Origin: Limnohabitans sp. 2KL-51
GTDB taxonomy: Bacteria; Pseudomonadota; Gammaproteobacteria; Burkholderiales; Burkholderiaceae_C
Assembly: GCF_003063645.1 (NCBI RefSeq)
Contig: NZ_NESJ01000005.1
Location: forward strand, 124,001 to 188,000
Length of the DNA stretch: 64,000 nucleotides
Direction of reading: 5' to 3'
In this document: positions 18,996 to 30,718 of the stretch, piece after piece
Numbering within the stretch: the stretch's first letter is position 1
How the letters are laid out: each line of letters starts with the position of its first letter
Notes under the pieces: model-generated
The model's database searches: none
What the model was told of the DNA's origin: nothing
What the model saw: the letters and a program-made list of their open reading frames with translations, nothing else
Position numbers and translations under genes: made by a program

Positions 18996-19376
18996 TCATT
19001 GCAGCACGTTGTATCCACGCCCTGAAAGACAGCGACGAATGATATTTCTTTGATCTGTTTCACCCTGAACGCCAGCACCTACGGCCCCAGTCACTGCACC
19101 CACCCTGGCGGTGCTTGTACGGCTGTAGTTTTTTCCTGCTGCGGCAGCCAATACGCCACCAAGCAATGCGCCAGCCAGAGCGCCTGCTGCAGCCGACTCT
19201 GCGGCTCCGGCCGTCTGCTTTGCGTAGCTTTGGCAATCTCGCAAATCGCCTTCATAGCGGTTGAAGTCAACACCCCGCGTATCAATGATGGGGCGATAGT
19301 TCGTGCCAGATGTGGTGGCACATCCAGTGAGCAGTGATGCTATGGAAGCAGCGATGATTGCGGTAGAAAATCTCAT
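18996..19376 (-). CDS. Glycine-zipper outer-membrane-type lipoprotein
   Basis: 126-residue protein with a lipoprotein signal (SLLTGC, Cys19), a conserved RYEGDLRDCQSYA segment and a glycine/alanine zipper (AAAGALAGALLGGVLAAAAG) likely to form a membrane hairpin, then GAVTGAVGAG and a C-terminal RRCLSGRGYNVL. This layout is common in proteobacterial glycine-zipper lipoproteins of unknown function. It precedes the DUF4189 and S8 genes by 13 bases on the same strand, so the three may be co-transcribed as an envelope set. Confidence 0.85.
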   Translation of the reverse strand: MRFSTAIIAASIASLLTGCATTSGTNYRPIIDTRGVDFNRYEGDLRDCQSYAKQTAGAAESAAAGALAGALLGGVLAAAAGKNYSRTSTARVGAVTGAVGAGVQGETDQRNIIRRCLSGRGYNVLQ

Positions 19377-19495
19377 ATGTATTTAGCCAGTTTTGGGTGG
19401 ATTTGGCACTCAACACTTTAAATTTGTAATCAACTTTAACATAATTTGTAATAAATAATCAAAATTTACTGAAAGCCGCCAGCTACTTTCGTAAC

Positions 19496-19909
19496 ATGGC
19501 AGCTACATCCGAAACAGAAGCATTTGCACAGCGTCTTAAGCAAGCGCTTGAAGGCTCAGGCGTGCGCGTATCACCCACATTGGTTGCCAATGAGTTCAAC
19601 CTACGCTATTGGGGGCGGAGCATCACGCCGCACACGGCACGCAATTGGTTGCTGGGCAAGGCGATTCCGACACAAGACAAGCTCAGGGTCTTGGCTGACT
19701 GGCTCCAGGTCAGTCCAGATGCCTTGCGTTTTGGCAGTTCATCCGCAAACGCTAGAACTTCGGACTCCGATGCCAGCTTAGGGGCCCTCGACATGGCCGA
19801 TCGCGAAATGATGAAGCGTTACCTTGCTTTGACGTTGGTCGACCGCAAGACGGTCCGTGAAGTCGTCACTGCGTTATCGATTGCCGCCAACGCTAAAAGG
19901 CCTACTTGA
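19496..19909 (+). CDS. Helix-turn-helix (XRE-like) transcriptional regulator
   Basis: 137-residue protein with an N-terminal HTH domain (about 8-75): FAQRLKQALEG, SPTLVANEFNLRYWG, ITPHTARNWLLGKAIPTQDK, then LRVLADWLQVSPDALRFG. This variant XRE domain is frequent in Burkholderiales, sometimes in mobile or phage-derived regions. The C-terminal half is Ser/Ala linker plus a helical segment. It is divergent from the lipoprotein genes and ends against a recG fragment. Target unknown. Confidence 0.78.
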   Translation: MAATSETEAFAQRLKQALEGSGVRVSPTLVANEFNLRYWGRSITPHTARNWLLGKAIPTQDKLRVLADWLQVSPDALRFGSSSANARTSDSDASLGALDMADREMMKRYLALTLVDRKTVREVVTALSIAANAKRPT

Positions 19910-20232
19910 GGAGGCTCTTTCGCAGCACAAACGTGGCATGGCCGCCCCTACAGTTGCCGGTAAAGGTGACGGTCACGGTAGTTAACGGCTCAGACGATGG
20001 CGTGCTGTGGTTTTTCAGCTTGTACCCTTCGCACAAAAAGGTGCTGGCGGTGGGCAACCCGGCGCGGGGCGAGGTCAAGGGCGACTTCATGGGTCTGATC
20101 ATGATGCAACCGACGTTCAAGACGACGGGCGGCAACCTGGCCGCTGCGCTGACGCCGGTGTACCCCACCGTGGCGGGTTTGGCCCTAGCTTATTTGCGCG
20201 GTACCGTGATCGCGGTTCGGCGTTAACAAGAC
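19910..20232 (+). pseudogene. recG: Remnant of recG (DNA helicase RecG), wedge-domain part only
   Basis: The open frame here translates to a piece unmistakably like the RecG wedge/OB region: VLWFFSLYPSHKKVLAVGN, RGEVKGDFMGLIMMQPTFK and AALTPVYPTVAGLALAYLR are in the family order. Only about 105 of roughly 700 codons remain; the upstream domain and the whole helicase part are absent, and the frame ends in TAA just before the duplicated gyrB tail. A working recG must exist elsewhere or be missing. In related genomes recG is often next to queA (from memory), which would fit local decay. Confidence 0.72.
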
Positions 20233-20342
20233 TCAAATGTCGATGTTGCCCGCCAGCAGCGCGTTGCTCTCGATGAAGTGGCGGCGTGGCTCGACTTCGT
20301 AGCCCATGAGCCTGGTGAACACGCGGTCGGCTTCGATGGCGT
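20233..20342 (-). repeat. Duplicate of the last ~110 bp of gyrB (left copy of a direct repeat)
   Basis: These 110 bases match the 3' end of the intact gyrB (20910-21019) in the same orientation with 7 differences that I count by eye. Read on the minus strand it encodes the terminal 36 or so residues of GyrB, ending NIDI and stop, with substitutions such as MLMGDE to RLMGYE and NALRAG to NALLAG. Similarity begins exactly at the stop codon and ends abruptly at 20342. The segment between the two copies holds a broken DUF3800 gene. Confidence 0.88.
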
Positions 20343-20375
20343 TATATGCCGGTCATTTTTGTTATAAACTAATGG

Positions 20376-20908
20376 TCAAGTGGATTGGGGGTTCCCGGTC
20401 GGCGCTGCAGCCTCGGTGGGTTCACCGGGGCTTTTCGCTTTCTGGGCTGGGTAAATCTTCAACCCTATATTTTGGTAGCCTTGCCCAACATGGTCCAGTC
20501 CTGCAGCGCAAAAGAATTTATTCTTGGGTAACCCAAAGGCTTGGTTGGCCTGCTTGGCCCGTATGTCATTCAGCCCGATAGGCCTTGCCACCAAGTTGGC
20601 CAATTGCAAACCGGTCAGGTTGGTTTTCTTCTCAGCAAAGATGACGTTGAATGGCAGTTGTCGGTTGCCCGTGTTTTCGCCATCGCAGATGCGTCTGAAC
20701 TCCAACGCCAGTTCAGCGTATTCCTTCTTGTCTCTGCACTCAACCACGACATCAGTTTGAAGGTGATACTGCATCTTTTCTGCCAGAAATACCCGCAAAA
20801 CCTCCAAGCAGATGCCCAAATCAATGTGACATGAGTTAGGGCCGGCACCTTAACTTCGATGCAACCGTGCTTTTGATTGCGGATTTCATGCTCGTGCTGC
20901 ACGACACC
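20376..20908 (-). pseudogene. Broken DUF3800-family gene (N-terminus missing, frameshifted)
   Basis: The minus-strand frame 20376-20819 encodes a DUF3800 C-terminal half: CRDKKEYAELALEFRRICDG, then LPFNVIFAEKKTNLTGLQLA followed by NLVARPIG, and GLKIYP. The preceding family motif HEHEIRNQK appears in a different frame (within 20820-20908), so there is at least one frameshift or small loss, and the first third of the gene (with the DxxG-type start) is missing because the sequence runs into the gyrB end. DUF3800 proteins are RNase H-fold, often on mobile elements. It is probably not functional. Confidence 0.7.
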
Positions 20909-20909
20909 A

Positions 20910-23525
<2,616 letters not shown>

Positions 23526-23541
23526 CTATCGCTTGAATGGC

Positions 23542-23569
23542 CGAAACCCGCGAGGGGTCGCGGGTTTCG
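23542..23569 (-). other. Strong 12-bp hairpin in dnaN-gyrB intergenic region
   Basis: A perfect 12-bp inverted repeat with a GGGG loop (positions 23542-23553 and 23558-23569) lies between dnaN and gyrB. In either direction no run of T follows, so it is not a classical terminator. It could lower read-through or protect the gyrB or dnaN transcript end. Confidence 0.5.
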
Positions 23570-23598
23570 ATAAGGTCTATTGCCGTATGGCGCGGGCC

Positions 23599-24708
23599 TT
23601 AAATGCGCATGGGCATCACCACATATTTGAAGTTGTCGTTTTCGGGAATCGTGATGAGCGCCGAGCTGTTGCCATCGGCCAGATCGATGCGGACCATGTC
23701 CTGGCCCATGTTGGACAAGACGTCGATGATGTAGGTCACGTTGAAACCGATCTCGATGGCGTCGCCGCCGTAATCGATGTCGAGTTCGTCGACGGCTTCT
23801 TCTTGTTCGGCGTTGGTCGACGCCACACGCAAGGTGCCGGGCTCCAAGTTCAGGCGCACGCCTTTGAATTTGTCGCTGGTCAAGATGGCGGTGCGTTGCA
23901 AGCACGACAGCAAGGCTTGTCGGCCCAAGGTCAGGTTGTTGCGGTGGCCTTTGGGGATGACGCGGTTGTAGTCGGGGAACTTGCCTTCAACCAGCTTGGT
24001 CACGAACTCCATGCCATCAAAACTGAACTTGGCCTGGTTGTTGGCGAACTGCATGTCGATCGCGCCTTCGGCGTCCGACAGCAAACGCTGCAGCTCAAGC
24101 ACGGTCTTGCGCGGCAAAATAACTTCTTGTTTGGTGGGCACTTCCACGTCGAGCGTGGCGGCGGTGAAAGCCAAGCGGTGGCCATCGGTGGCGACCAGGC
24201 TCAGTCGGTTGCCTTCGGCCACAAACAGGATGCCATTAAGGTAGTAACGGATGTCGTGCACGGCCATCGCAAACGACACCTGACCGAGCAAAGCCTTGAG
24301 GGTTTTTTGCGGCACGCTGAACACGGGACCAAAGCTGGCCGCTTCTTGAACCAGCGGAAAGTCTTCTGCGGGCAAGGTCTGCAAGGTGAACTTGGACTTG
24401 CCGCCTTTCAAAATCAGCTTGGCTTGTGAAGACTCCAGGCTCACGGTCTGGTCGGCGGGCATGGTGCGCAGGATGTCGATGAGTTTGCGTGCGCCCACGG
24501 TGGTCGTGAAGTCGCCCGGGTCGCCTTCCATTTCGGCCGTGGTGCGAATCTGGATCTCCAGATCGCTGGTGGTCAGTTGCAGAGCGTGACCGGTTTTACG
24601 GATCAGCACGTTGGCCAGCACGGGCAGGGTGTGGCGGCGTTCGACAATCCCGGACACGGATTGCAGGACCGACAGCAATTTGTCTTGGGTGGCCTTCAGG
24701 ACGATCAT
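23599..24708 (-). CDS. dnaN: DNA polymerase III beta sliding clamp
   Basis: Ring-shaped processivity factor that holds DNA polymerase on template. 369 residues with three clamp repeats. Family stretches include LPVLANVLIRK, LRTMPADQTV, FAMAVHDIRYYLNGILF and the C-terminal YVVMPMRI (the partner-binding end). It lies between dnaA and gyrB in the conserved order, 153 bases after dnaA. The start ATG is well placed and matches family N-termini (MIVLKATQDKLL). Confidence 0.98.
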   Translation of the reverse strand: MIVLKATQDKLLSVLQSVSGIVERRHTLPVLANVLIRKTGHALQLTTSDLEIQIRTTAEMEGDPGDFTTTVGARKLIDILRTMPADQTVSLESSQAKLILKGGKSKFTLQTLPAEDFPLVQEAASFGPVFSVPQKTLKALLGQVSFAMAVHDIRYYLNGILFVAEGNRLSLVATDGHRLAFTAATLDVEVPTKQEVILPRKTVLELQRLLSDAEGAIDMQFANNQAKFSFDGMEFVTKLVEGKFPDYNRVIPKGHRNNLTLGRQALLSCLQRTAILTSDKFKGVRLNLEPGTLRVASTNAEQEEAVDELDIDYGGDAIEIGFNVTYIIDVLSNMGQDMVRIDLADGNSSALITIPENDNFKYVVMPMRI

Positions 24709-24861
24709 GGGTCTACCTTTGGTGGTTTTTATCGCTGCAGCTCAAAATTGGGCGAATTTTTCACAACAGCATGCATTTTCGCTGTTTTTTGGACTTAAAA
24801 CGGGCTGCATGCGGCTCAAATCAGCTAAAAGCGGAGGCGGCTGTTCGGGGTGCAAGTGTTC

Positions 24862-26262
24862 TCAGCCCTTAAGGGACTGTTCCAGCACGTGCAGTTGCTG
24901 GTTCAGCTCTGTCAGTTGCTGGCGTTCGGCGTTGATCTTGCGCACGGCGTGCAGCACAGTGGTGTGGTCACGCCCGCCAAACAGCTCGCCGATCTCGGGC
25001 AGGCTTTTTTGGGTCATTTCCTTGGCCAAGTACATCGCAATCTGGCGCGGACGGGCAACGCTGGCCGGGCGTTTTTTGCTGTACATGTCCGCCACTTTGA
25101 TCTTGTAGTAATCGGCAACGGTTTTTTGGATGTTTTCGACACTGATCTGGCGATTCTGGATGGACAGCAAATCACGCAAGGCGTCGCGGGCCAGCTGTAT
25201 GGAAATGTCTTTTTGGTTGAACCGGGAATAGGCCAAAATTTTGCGCAAGGCGCCTTCAAGCTCGCGCACGTTAGAGCGCACGTTTTTTGCCACAAAAAAC
25301 GCCACGTCTTCGGGCATTTCGCTGCCTTCGCTGATGGCCTTGTTGATCAAAATGGCCACCCGCATCTCGAGTTCGGGTGGCTCCATGGCCACCGTCAGGC
25401 CCGAATCAAAGCGCGAAACCAAGCGCTCGTGGATGTCAGCCAGGCCCTTGGGGTAGGTGTCGCTGGTCATCACGATGTGCGACTTTTTGGCCAGCAGGGC
25501 CTCGAAGGCATTGAAGAATTCTTCTTGTGTGCGGTCCTTGTTGGCAAAAAACTGGACATCGTCGATCAGCAGCAAATCGAGCGAGTGGTAGTGGTGCTTG
25601 AACTCGTCAAAAGTCTTGCGTTGGTAGGCTTTAACCACATCCGACACAAACTGTTCAGCATGGATGTACAAAACTTTAGCTTCAGGCCTATCGGCCAGCA
25701 GTTTGTTGCCGATGGCATGCATCAGGTGGGTCTTGCCCAAACCCACGCCGCCATAGATGAACAAGGGGTTGTAAAGCTGTCCCGGCGAGCCCGAGACGTG
25801 CATGGCCGCCGCACGCGCCATGCGGTTGGCGGTGCCCTCGACCAGGTTGTCAAAATTCAGCGCGCTGTTGAGGCGGTTGCGAAAGGTGTTGGCCACCGCT
25901 TCTTCGGGCGCGGGTGAGGCCTCGATCGCAGCTTCCATGGACGAAGGAGTGGAGGCTTTTGCAGGCCTGATGCCGCCTTCGCGAGGAGTGATCGCTAACT
26001 CAATCTTAACTGGATGGCCTTGCAGATTTTCCAGCAAAGCGGCCAGACGGCTGGCGTATTGGGCGCGCACCCAGTCGAGTTTGAAGCGGTTGCCGACAAA
26101 CAAAGTGACGCTCAGCTGGTCTTCTGAAACCTGTGCGCTGAGCGGTTTGATCCAGGTGTTGAACTGCTGTTCGGGCAATTCTCGGGCAAGCTCTTCGACG
26201 CAAGCTTGCCACAGCGTTTGACCTGCATCCATCTGAAATTCTGGGGTGATTCCCTCGGACAT
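24862..26262 (-). CDS. dnaA: Chromosomal replication initiator protein DnaA
   Basis: Binds DnaA boxes and unwinds the origin. 466 residues from 26262 ([10 protein letters not shown]). Domain I is at the N-terminus ([21 protein letters not shown]), the AAA+ domain has Walker [11 protein letters not shown] and Walker B LLIDDVQF, and domain IV ends with the DNA-binding signature [14 protein letters not shown]. The frame opens further to 26397, but that extension lacks family similarity and would run into the origin region. Autoregulation through the DnaA box upstream is likely. Confidence 0.97.
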   Translation of the reverse strand: MSEGITPEFQMDAGQTLWQACVEELARELPEQQFNTWIKPLSAQVSEDQLSVTLFVGNRFKLDWVRAQYASRLAALLENLQGHPVKIELAITPREGGIRPAKASTPSSMEAAIEASPAPEEAVANTFRNRLNSALNFDNLVEGTANRMARAAAMHVSGSPGQLYNPLFIYGGVGLGKTHLMHAIGNKLLADRPEAKVLYIHAEQFVSDVVKAYQRKTFDEFKHHYHSLDLLLIDDVQFFANKDRTQEEFFNAFEALLAKKSHIVMTSDTYPKGLADIHERLVSRFDSGLTVAMEPPELEMRVAILINKAISEGSEMPEDVAFFVAKNVRSNVRELEGALRKILAYSRFNQKDISIQLARDALRDLLSIQNRQISVENIQKTVADYYKIKVADMYSKKRPASVARPRQIAMYLAKEMTQKSLPEIGELFGGRDHTTVLHAVRKINAERQQLTELNQQLHVLEQSLKG

Positions 26263-26326
26263 GTAGTGCTTTTTATTGTGGACAGTGAGGGTCTGGGGTG
26301 GCGAAATGGGCAACTTTATCAAGAGC

Positions 26327-26335
26327 TTATCCACA
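26327..26335 (+). promoter_or_regulatory. Perfect DnaA box
   Basis: TTATCCACA, the consensus high-affinity DnaA site, about 65 bases upstream of the dnaA start. It suits origin function, dnaA autorepression, or both. Confidence 0.8.
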
Positions 26336-26422
26336 TACCGATTCAAGTCGGGAGAGCGATCATAAACCACATCGATCCGATTGAACCCCGGGCTCACCCT
26401 GATGGGAGAAAATACAGTTAAT

Positions 26423-26451
26423 TTGCCGAGGTGGCGAAAGTTTGCGATAAT
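26423..26451 (+). promoter_or_regulatory. Sigma-70-type promoter of rpmH
   Basis: TTGCCG and GATAAT separated by 17 bases, ending about 50 bases before the rpmH start. Good match in a place where the rpmH-rnpA operon needs a strong promoter; predicted only by eye. Confidence 0.55.
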
Positions 26452-26502
26452 CTTGGGTTTCGCCCAAAGCTAGTTAATGCCCCTGGGCACAAAGGAAGAA
26501 TT

Positions 26503-26637
26503 ATGAAACGCACCTATCAACCCTCCAAGACACGTCGCGCCCGTACCCACGGCTTTCTGGTTCGCATGAAGACCCGTGGCGGTCGCGCCGTGATCAATGC
26601 ACGCCGCGCCAAGGGCCGCAAGCGTTTGGCTGTCTAA
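26503..26637 (+). CDS. rpmH: 50S ribosomal protein L34
   Basis: 44-residue basic ribosomal protein, [18 protein letters not shown] at the start and GRKRLAV at the end, full family length. AAGGAAG precedes the ATG at 26503; a longer frame from 26431 is not real. First gene of the rpmH-rnpA-yidD-yidC-mnmE series, divergent from dnaA. Confidence 0.98.
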   Translation: MKRTYQPSKTRRARTHGFLVRMKTRGGRAVINARRAKGRKRLAV

Positions 26638-26704
26638 TGCCTTTTCGACCGTGTGGCCGTGGCCTGTCGCCACGGCAGCCGGTTGATCTCAGGGTTTGGC
26701 CATC

Positions 26705-27151
26705 GTGCAGCGTTTGAAAACACGCCCACAGTTTCAGGCCGCCCTGGCGGGTGGAACAGTCTCGCGCACAACGCACTTTGCGTTGCATCGCCTGGCACTG
26801 GCCCAACCCGCAGACACCCCCTCGGCACCTGCTGAACACATTGGGCCTGCACCCTCACCGGAGCAGGCCCTTTTTGGCTTGTTTGACGTTTGGCTCGGTG
26901 CCATGGTGCCCAAACGCTGGGCGCGTCGGGCTGTGACCCGCAACGCCATCAAACGCCAGATCTACAACGTGAGCGAGAACTTTGGTGATCGCCTGCCTGT
27001 GGCGGCCCATGTGGTTCGTTTGCGCACCACATTTGACCGCAAGCAATTCATCAGCGCCACATCTGATCCCTTGAAGCTGGCCGTGAGGCAAGAGCTTGAG
27101 CAATTGTTCGAGCGCGCCGTTCGGCCACAAACCGCCGAGGCTCGCGCATGA
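26705..27151 (+). CDS. rnpA: Ribonuclease P protein component
   Basis: Protein subunit of RNase P, which matures tRNA 5' ends. About 148 residues. The RNR-type motif is seen as RRAVTRNAIKRQIY; the N-terminus QRLKTRPQFQAAL is typical. There is no ATG: the frame opens with TTG at 26696 and GTG at 26705; AGGG at 26691-26694 is well spaced for the GTG, which also fits family N-termini. A 26-residue acidic/Pro/Ala insert between about 33 and 55 is longer than in E. coli but common in this group. Overlaps yidD by ATGA. Confidence 0.93.
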   Translation: MQRLKTRPQFQAALAGGTVSRTTHFALHRLALAQPADTPSAPAEHIGPAPSPEQALFGLFDVWLGAMVPKRWARRAVTRNAIKRQIYNVSENFGDRLPVAAHVVRLRTTFDRKQFISATSDPLKLAVRQELEQLFERAVRPQTAEARA

Positions 27152-27423
27152 TCGTTCAGCGTTTATTGATGGGTGTGGTGCGCGGCTACCGCTTGCTGTT
27201 GAGCCCTTGGCTGGGGTCGTCCTGCCGGTTTGAGCCCACTTGTTCGGCTTACGCCTTGCAAGCGTTGGCGCAGCATGGCGCCGCTCAAGGCGCTTATTTG
27301 ACGGTTCACCGTATGGTTCGTTGCGGCCCTTGGTGTACCGGTGGTCACGACCCTGTTCCCTCGCAAGCGCCTCGCTTGTTCTCTGCTTTGTTTTCTCCTC
27401 GTTCGTCAAAGAAGACCCCATGA
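27148..27423 (+). CDS. yidD: Membrane protein insertion efficiency factor YidD
   Basis: 91-residue peripheral membrane protein helping the Sec/YidC pathway. Hallmarks: RGYRLLLSPWLGSSCRFEPT followed by CSAYA, then RMVRCGPWCTGGHDPVP. It overlaps rnpA upstream and yidC downstream, each by an ATGA, so translation is coupled along the operon. Confidence 0.96.
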   Translation: MIVQRLLMGVVRGYRLLLSPWLGSSCRFEPTCSAYALQALAQHGAAQGAYLTVHRMVRCGPWCTGGHDPVPSQAPRLFSALFSPRSSKKTP

Positions 27424-29132
27424 CTGATATCCGCCGTACCATCCTTTGGGTGATTTTTGGTTTTTCCATGGTCTTGCTGTGGGACCAGTGGCAGCTCTAT
27501 AACGGTAAAAAAGCCACGTTTTTCCCCAAGCCCGAAGTGGCCGCCACTGTATCGGCTCCTTCGTCTGCGTCTGTGTCTACTCCTACGCCAGCAGCGGCTG
27601 CCCAAGCCAATGCTGTGCCCACAACATCTGCCGCAGTGACAGCGACGCCGGGTCAGGTGCCCAGCTCTGCGCCTGTGGCTTCGGCTGCTCCGCGCGAGAA
27701 GATTGAGGTGGAAACCGATGTGCTCAAGCTCAGCTTTGACTCAGAAGGCGGCTCGCTGGTGCGTTCTGAATTCACCCAGCACAGCGACCTGGTTGACCCG
27801 AAAAAGAAGATGGTCTTGCTTGACCAGAGCACCAGCCGTGTGTATTTGGCACAGACCGGCCTGATCGGGGGTGATTTTCCGACCCACAAAGCACCCATGG
27901 CCTTCAGCGGCGAGCGCAGCCTCAAAGCGGGTCAAAAAGAACTGATTTTGCGATTCGAATCGGCTGAAATGAATGGCGTCAAGCTCGTCAAGACCTACAC
28001 CCTCAAGCGCGGCAGCTACGTGATCGATGTCAAGCACGAGGTGGTGAACAACGGTCAGGCCAGCGTGTCGCCGCTGCTGTACATGCAGCTGGTGCGTGAC
28101 GGCAACAAGCCTGAAGGCGAATCGTCTTTCTATTTCACGTTCACCGGACCGGCCATCTACACCGATTCCAAAAAATACCAAAAATTCGAGTTCAGTGACA
28201 TCGAAAAGAACAAGGCCGAAGTCGACAAGACATCCACCAACGGCTATGTGGCCATGGTTCAACACTACTTTGCCAGTGCTTGGTTGTTGCCCGATGGCAT
28301 AGCGCGTGAAAATTTTGTGCGCAAGGTCGACACCAACCTCTATGCCGTAGGCATGATCACGCCCTTTGCCGATCTGGCGCCTGGCCAGTCCAAATCTCTG
28401 AGCAACCAGCTCTACAGTGGGCCTCAAGAAGAAAAAGTGCTGGAAGCCCTGTCTCCGGGCCTTGACTTGGTGAAGGACTACGGCTGGCTGGCCATGCTGT
28501 CCAAGCCGTTGTATTGGCTGCTGGACCAACTGCACAGCGTGCTCAACAACTGGGGTTGGTCCATCGTCGCCTTGGTGCTGCTGATCAAAATTGCGTTCTA
28601 CTGGCTCAATGCCAAGGCCTATTCCAGCATGGCCAAAATGAAAGCCATCAACCCCAAGATCATGGAAATGCGTGAACGCCTGAAAAACGATCCGCAAAAA
28701 ATGCAGCAGGAGATGATGAAGATCTACCGCGAGGAAAAGGTCAACCCCATGGGCGGCTGCTTCCCGATCATGGTTCAGATCCCGGTGTTCATTGCCCTGT
28801 ATTGGGTGTTGCTGTCCAGCGTCGAGATGCGCAATGCGCCTTGGATTGGCTGGATTCATGACTTGTCAGCGCCCGATCCGTTCTTCCTCTTGCCGGTGGT
28901 CATGACCTTGACCACTTTGCTGCAAACCGCGCTCAACCCCGCGCCACCCGACCCAATGCAAGCCAAGTTGATGTGGTTCATGCCGCTGATCTTCTCGGTG
29001 ATGTTCTTCTTTTTTCCGGCAGGCCTGGTGCTGTACTGGATCACGAACAACATCTTGTCGATTGCCCAACAGTGGATGATCAACACCCGGATGGGCGTGC
29101 CCCCGCAGTTCAATCTGCCCAAGTTCAAGTAA
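27420..29132 (+). CDS. yidC: Membrane protein insertase YidC
   Basis: Inserts inner-membrane proteins with or without Sec. 570 residues: N-terminal helix (about 7-23), a Pro/Ala-rich linker, a large periplasmic beta domain (about 90-350) and the five-helix insertase core with the substrate-groove Arg-containing loop and [22 protein letters not shown] helix. The start at 27420 overlaps yidD; an earlier in-frame ATG at 27240 lies within yidD. A GNRA-looped terminator follows the stop. Confidence 0.98.
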   Translation: MTDIRRTILWVIFGFSMVLLWDQWQLYNGKKATFFPKPEVAATVSAPSSASVSTPTPAAAAQANAVPTTSAAVTATPGQVPSSAPVASAAPREKIEVETDVLKLSFDSEGGSLVRSEFTQHSDLVDPKKKMVLLDQSTSRVYLAQTGLIGGDFPTHKAPMAFSGERSLKAGQKELILRFESAEMNGVKLVKTYTLKRGSYVIDVKHEVVNNGQASVSPLLYMQLVRDGNKPEGESSFYFTFTGPAIYTDSKKYQKFEFSDIEKNKAEVDKTSTNGYVAMVQHYFASAWLLPDGIARENFVRKVDTNLYAVGMITPFADLAPGQSKSLSNQLYSGPQEEKVLEALSPGLDLVKDYGWLAMLSKPLYWLLDQLHSVLNNWGWSIVALVLLIKIAFYWLNAKAYSSMAKMKAINPKIMEMRERLKNDPQKMQQEMMKIYREEKVNPMGGCFPIMVQIPVFIALYWVLLSSVEMRNAPWIGWIHDLSAPDPFFLLPVVMTLTTLLQTALNPAPPDPMQAKLMWFMPLIFSVMFFFFPAGLVLYWITNNILSIAQQWMINTRMGVPPQFNLPKFK

Positions 29133-29150
29133 ATCCCCATCCGTTCAAAG

Positions 29151-29173
29151 GGCCGCGAAAGCGGCCTTTTTTT
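29151..29173 (+). terminator. Rho-independent terminator after yidC
   Basis: Perfect 6-bp GGCCGC/GCGGCC stem with a GAAA tetraloop followed by seven T residues, 18 bases after the yidC stop. It separates yidC from mnmE. Confidence 0.9.
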
Positions 29174-29196
29174 GCTTCACCTCGCTCATTGCCACC

Positions 29197-30609
29197 ATGC
29201 TCGCCCGCCACCAAGAACCCATCGTCGCTATAGCCTCAGCACCCGGTCGCGGCGCGGTGGGCATTGTGCGGGTTTCTGGCAAGAACCTGTCTTCGCTCAT
29301 TCAGGCCTTGTGCGGCCGCAGCCTTAAAGCCCGAGAGGCCACCTACCTGCCCTTTGCCGATGCCGATGGCAGCCCGATCGACCATGGCCTGGCGCTGCAC
29401 TTTGTGGCGCCGCACTCGTTCACGGGTGAAGACGTGCTGGAATTGCAAGCGCATGGCGGACCGGTGGTGTTGCAGCTGTTGGTGGCGCGCTGCCTGCAAG
29501 CGGCGGCCGAAGTCGACTCGGCCACGGGCCAACCGCGTTTGGCGGGTTTGCGGGTGGCGCAGCCAGGTGAGTTTTCGGAACGCGCGTTCCTGAACGACAA
29601 GATCGACTTGGCACAAGCTGAAGCGATTGCCGACCTGATCGACGCCAGCACAGAAGCCGCTGCGCGCAGTGCCAGCCGGTCTTTGGCGGGCGATTTCTCC
29701 AAAGAGATCCATGTGCTGCGTGATGCCCTGATCCACCTGCGCATGTTGGTCGAGGCCACGCTGGATTTTCCGGAAGAAGAAATCGACTTCTTGCAAAAGG
29801 CCGATGCACAAGGCCAACTGACGCGCCTTCAAACTGCACTGCAAAGAGTTTTGGGCCGGGCCAAACAAGGCGCCTTGCTGCGCGAGGGCATCAAGGTGGT
29901 GATTGCGGGCCAGCCCAATGCGGGCAAGAGTTCACTGCTCAACGCGCTTGCGGGTGCCGAGCTGGCGATCGTGACGCCGATTGCAGGCACCACCCGCGAT
30001 GTGGTGCAGCAAACCATTCAGATCGAAGGTGTGCCTCTGCATGTGATCGATACCGCCGGTCTGCGCGAAGGCGAAGGTGTGGACGAAGTCGAGCAAATCG
30101 GCATTGCCCGTGCCTGGGGCCAGATTGAAAACGCCGATGCGGTGCTGTTTTTGCACGACCTGACGCGTGCAGGTCAGGCCGATTACGACAGCGCCGATGC
30201 CGACATCGCGTTGGCTTTGAAAGCCCGCGTGCCCGCCAGCGTGAGCGTGATCGATGTGTGGAACAAAGCCGATGCTGCACAGTCATCGGGCGAGCGCAGC
30301 GGCCTGACCCTGTCTGCACGCACGGGCGAAGGCCTGCAAGCCCTGCGCCAGCAACTGCTGCAACAAGCCGGTTGGCAACAAGCCAGCGAAGGCCTCTTCA
30401 TCGCCCGCGAACGCCATGTGCAAGCGCTTCACCGCGTGCGCGAACACCTGGGAGTGGCCGATGCGCACTTGGCCGCGCAAGCGCAAAACCTCGACCTGCT
30501 GGCCGAAGAACTGCGGCTGGGCCAAATCGCGCTCAATGAGATCACGGGCGAGTTCAGCGCCGACGATTTGTTGGGCGTGATTTTTTCGAGTTTTTGTATC
30601 GGCAAATGA
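29197..30609 (+). CDS. mnmE: tRNA uridine-5-carboxymethylaminomethyl modification GTPase MnmE
   Basis: With MnmG it modifies wobble uridine-34. 470 residues: N-terminal tetrahydrofolate-binding domain ([15 protein letters not shown]), helical domain, G domain with G1 [10 protein letters not shown]3 DTAGLR, G4 NKAD, and the C-terminal FCIGK whose Cys is conserved. It follows the yidC terminator, so it probably has its own promoter in the short gap. Confidence 0.98.
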   Translation: MLARHQEPIVAIASAPGRGAVGIVRVSGKNLSSLIQALCGRSLKAREATYLPFADADGSPIDHGLALHFVAPHSFTGEDVLELQAHGGPVVLQLLVARCLQAAAEVDSATGQPRLAGLRVAQPGEFSERAFLNDKIDLAQAEAIADLIDASTEAAARSASRSLAGDFSKEIHVLRDALIHLRMLVEATLDFPEEEIDFLQKADAQGQLTRLQTALQRVLGRAKQGALLREGIKVVIAGQPNAGKSSLLNALAGAELAIVTPIAGTTRDVVQQTIQIEGVPLHVIDTAGLREGEGVDEVEQIGIARAWGQIENADAVLFLHDLTRAGQADYDSADADIALALKARVPASVSVIDVWNKADAAQSSGERSGLTLSARTGEGLQALRQQLLQQAGWQQASEGLFIARERHVQALHRVREHLGVADAHLAAQAQNLDLLAEELRLGQIALNEITGEFSADDLLGVIFSSFCIGK

Positions 30610-30718
30610 GCCCTGGGGGCTAGCGCCGCCCAGCGACAAAGGCAGCCCCTGCACTTCCACCCACCACTCAGCCGCCCCTTGGACTAGGGTTTTCGAGGGT
30701 GCGCCCGGTCTTATTTTT

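Larger units (their letters stand above)
26263..26502. other. Candidate oriC / divergent dnaA-rpmH region
   Basis: 240 non-coding bases between dnaA and rpmH, the usual betaproteobacterial origin neighbourhood. It holds a perfect DnaA box (TTATCCACA, 26327-26335) and a weaker one (TGTGGACAG, 26277-26285, minus orientation). I see no obvious AT-rich unwinding element or cluster of many boxes, so the functional origin may also use the dnaA-dnaN gap (24709-24861), where TTTTTCACA at 24757-24765 is a one-mismatch box. Confidence 0.6.

Noticed and set aside
27741-28859. 372-codon frame antisense to yidC
   Set aside because: Shadow of yidC; low-complexity His/Gln composition and no ribosome site.
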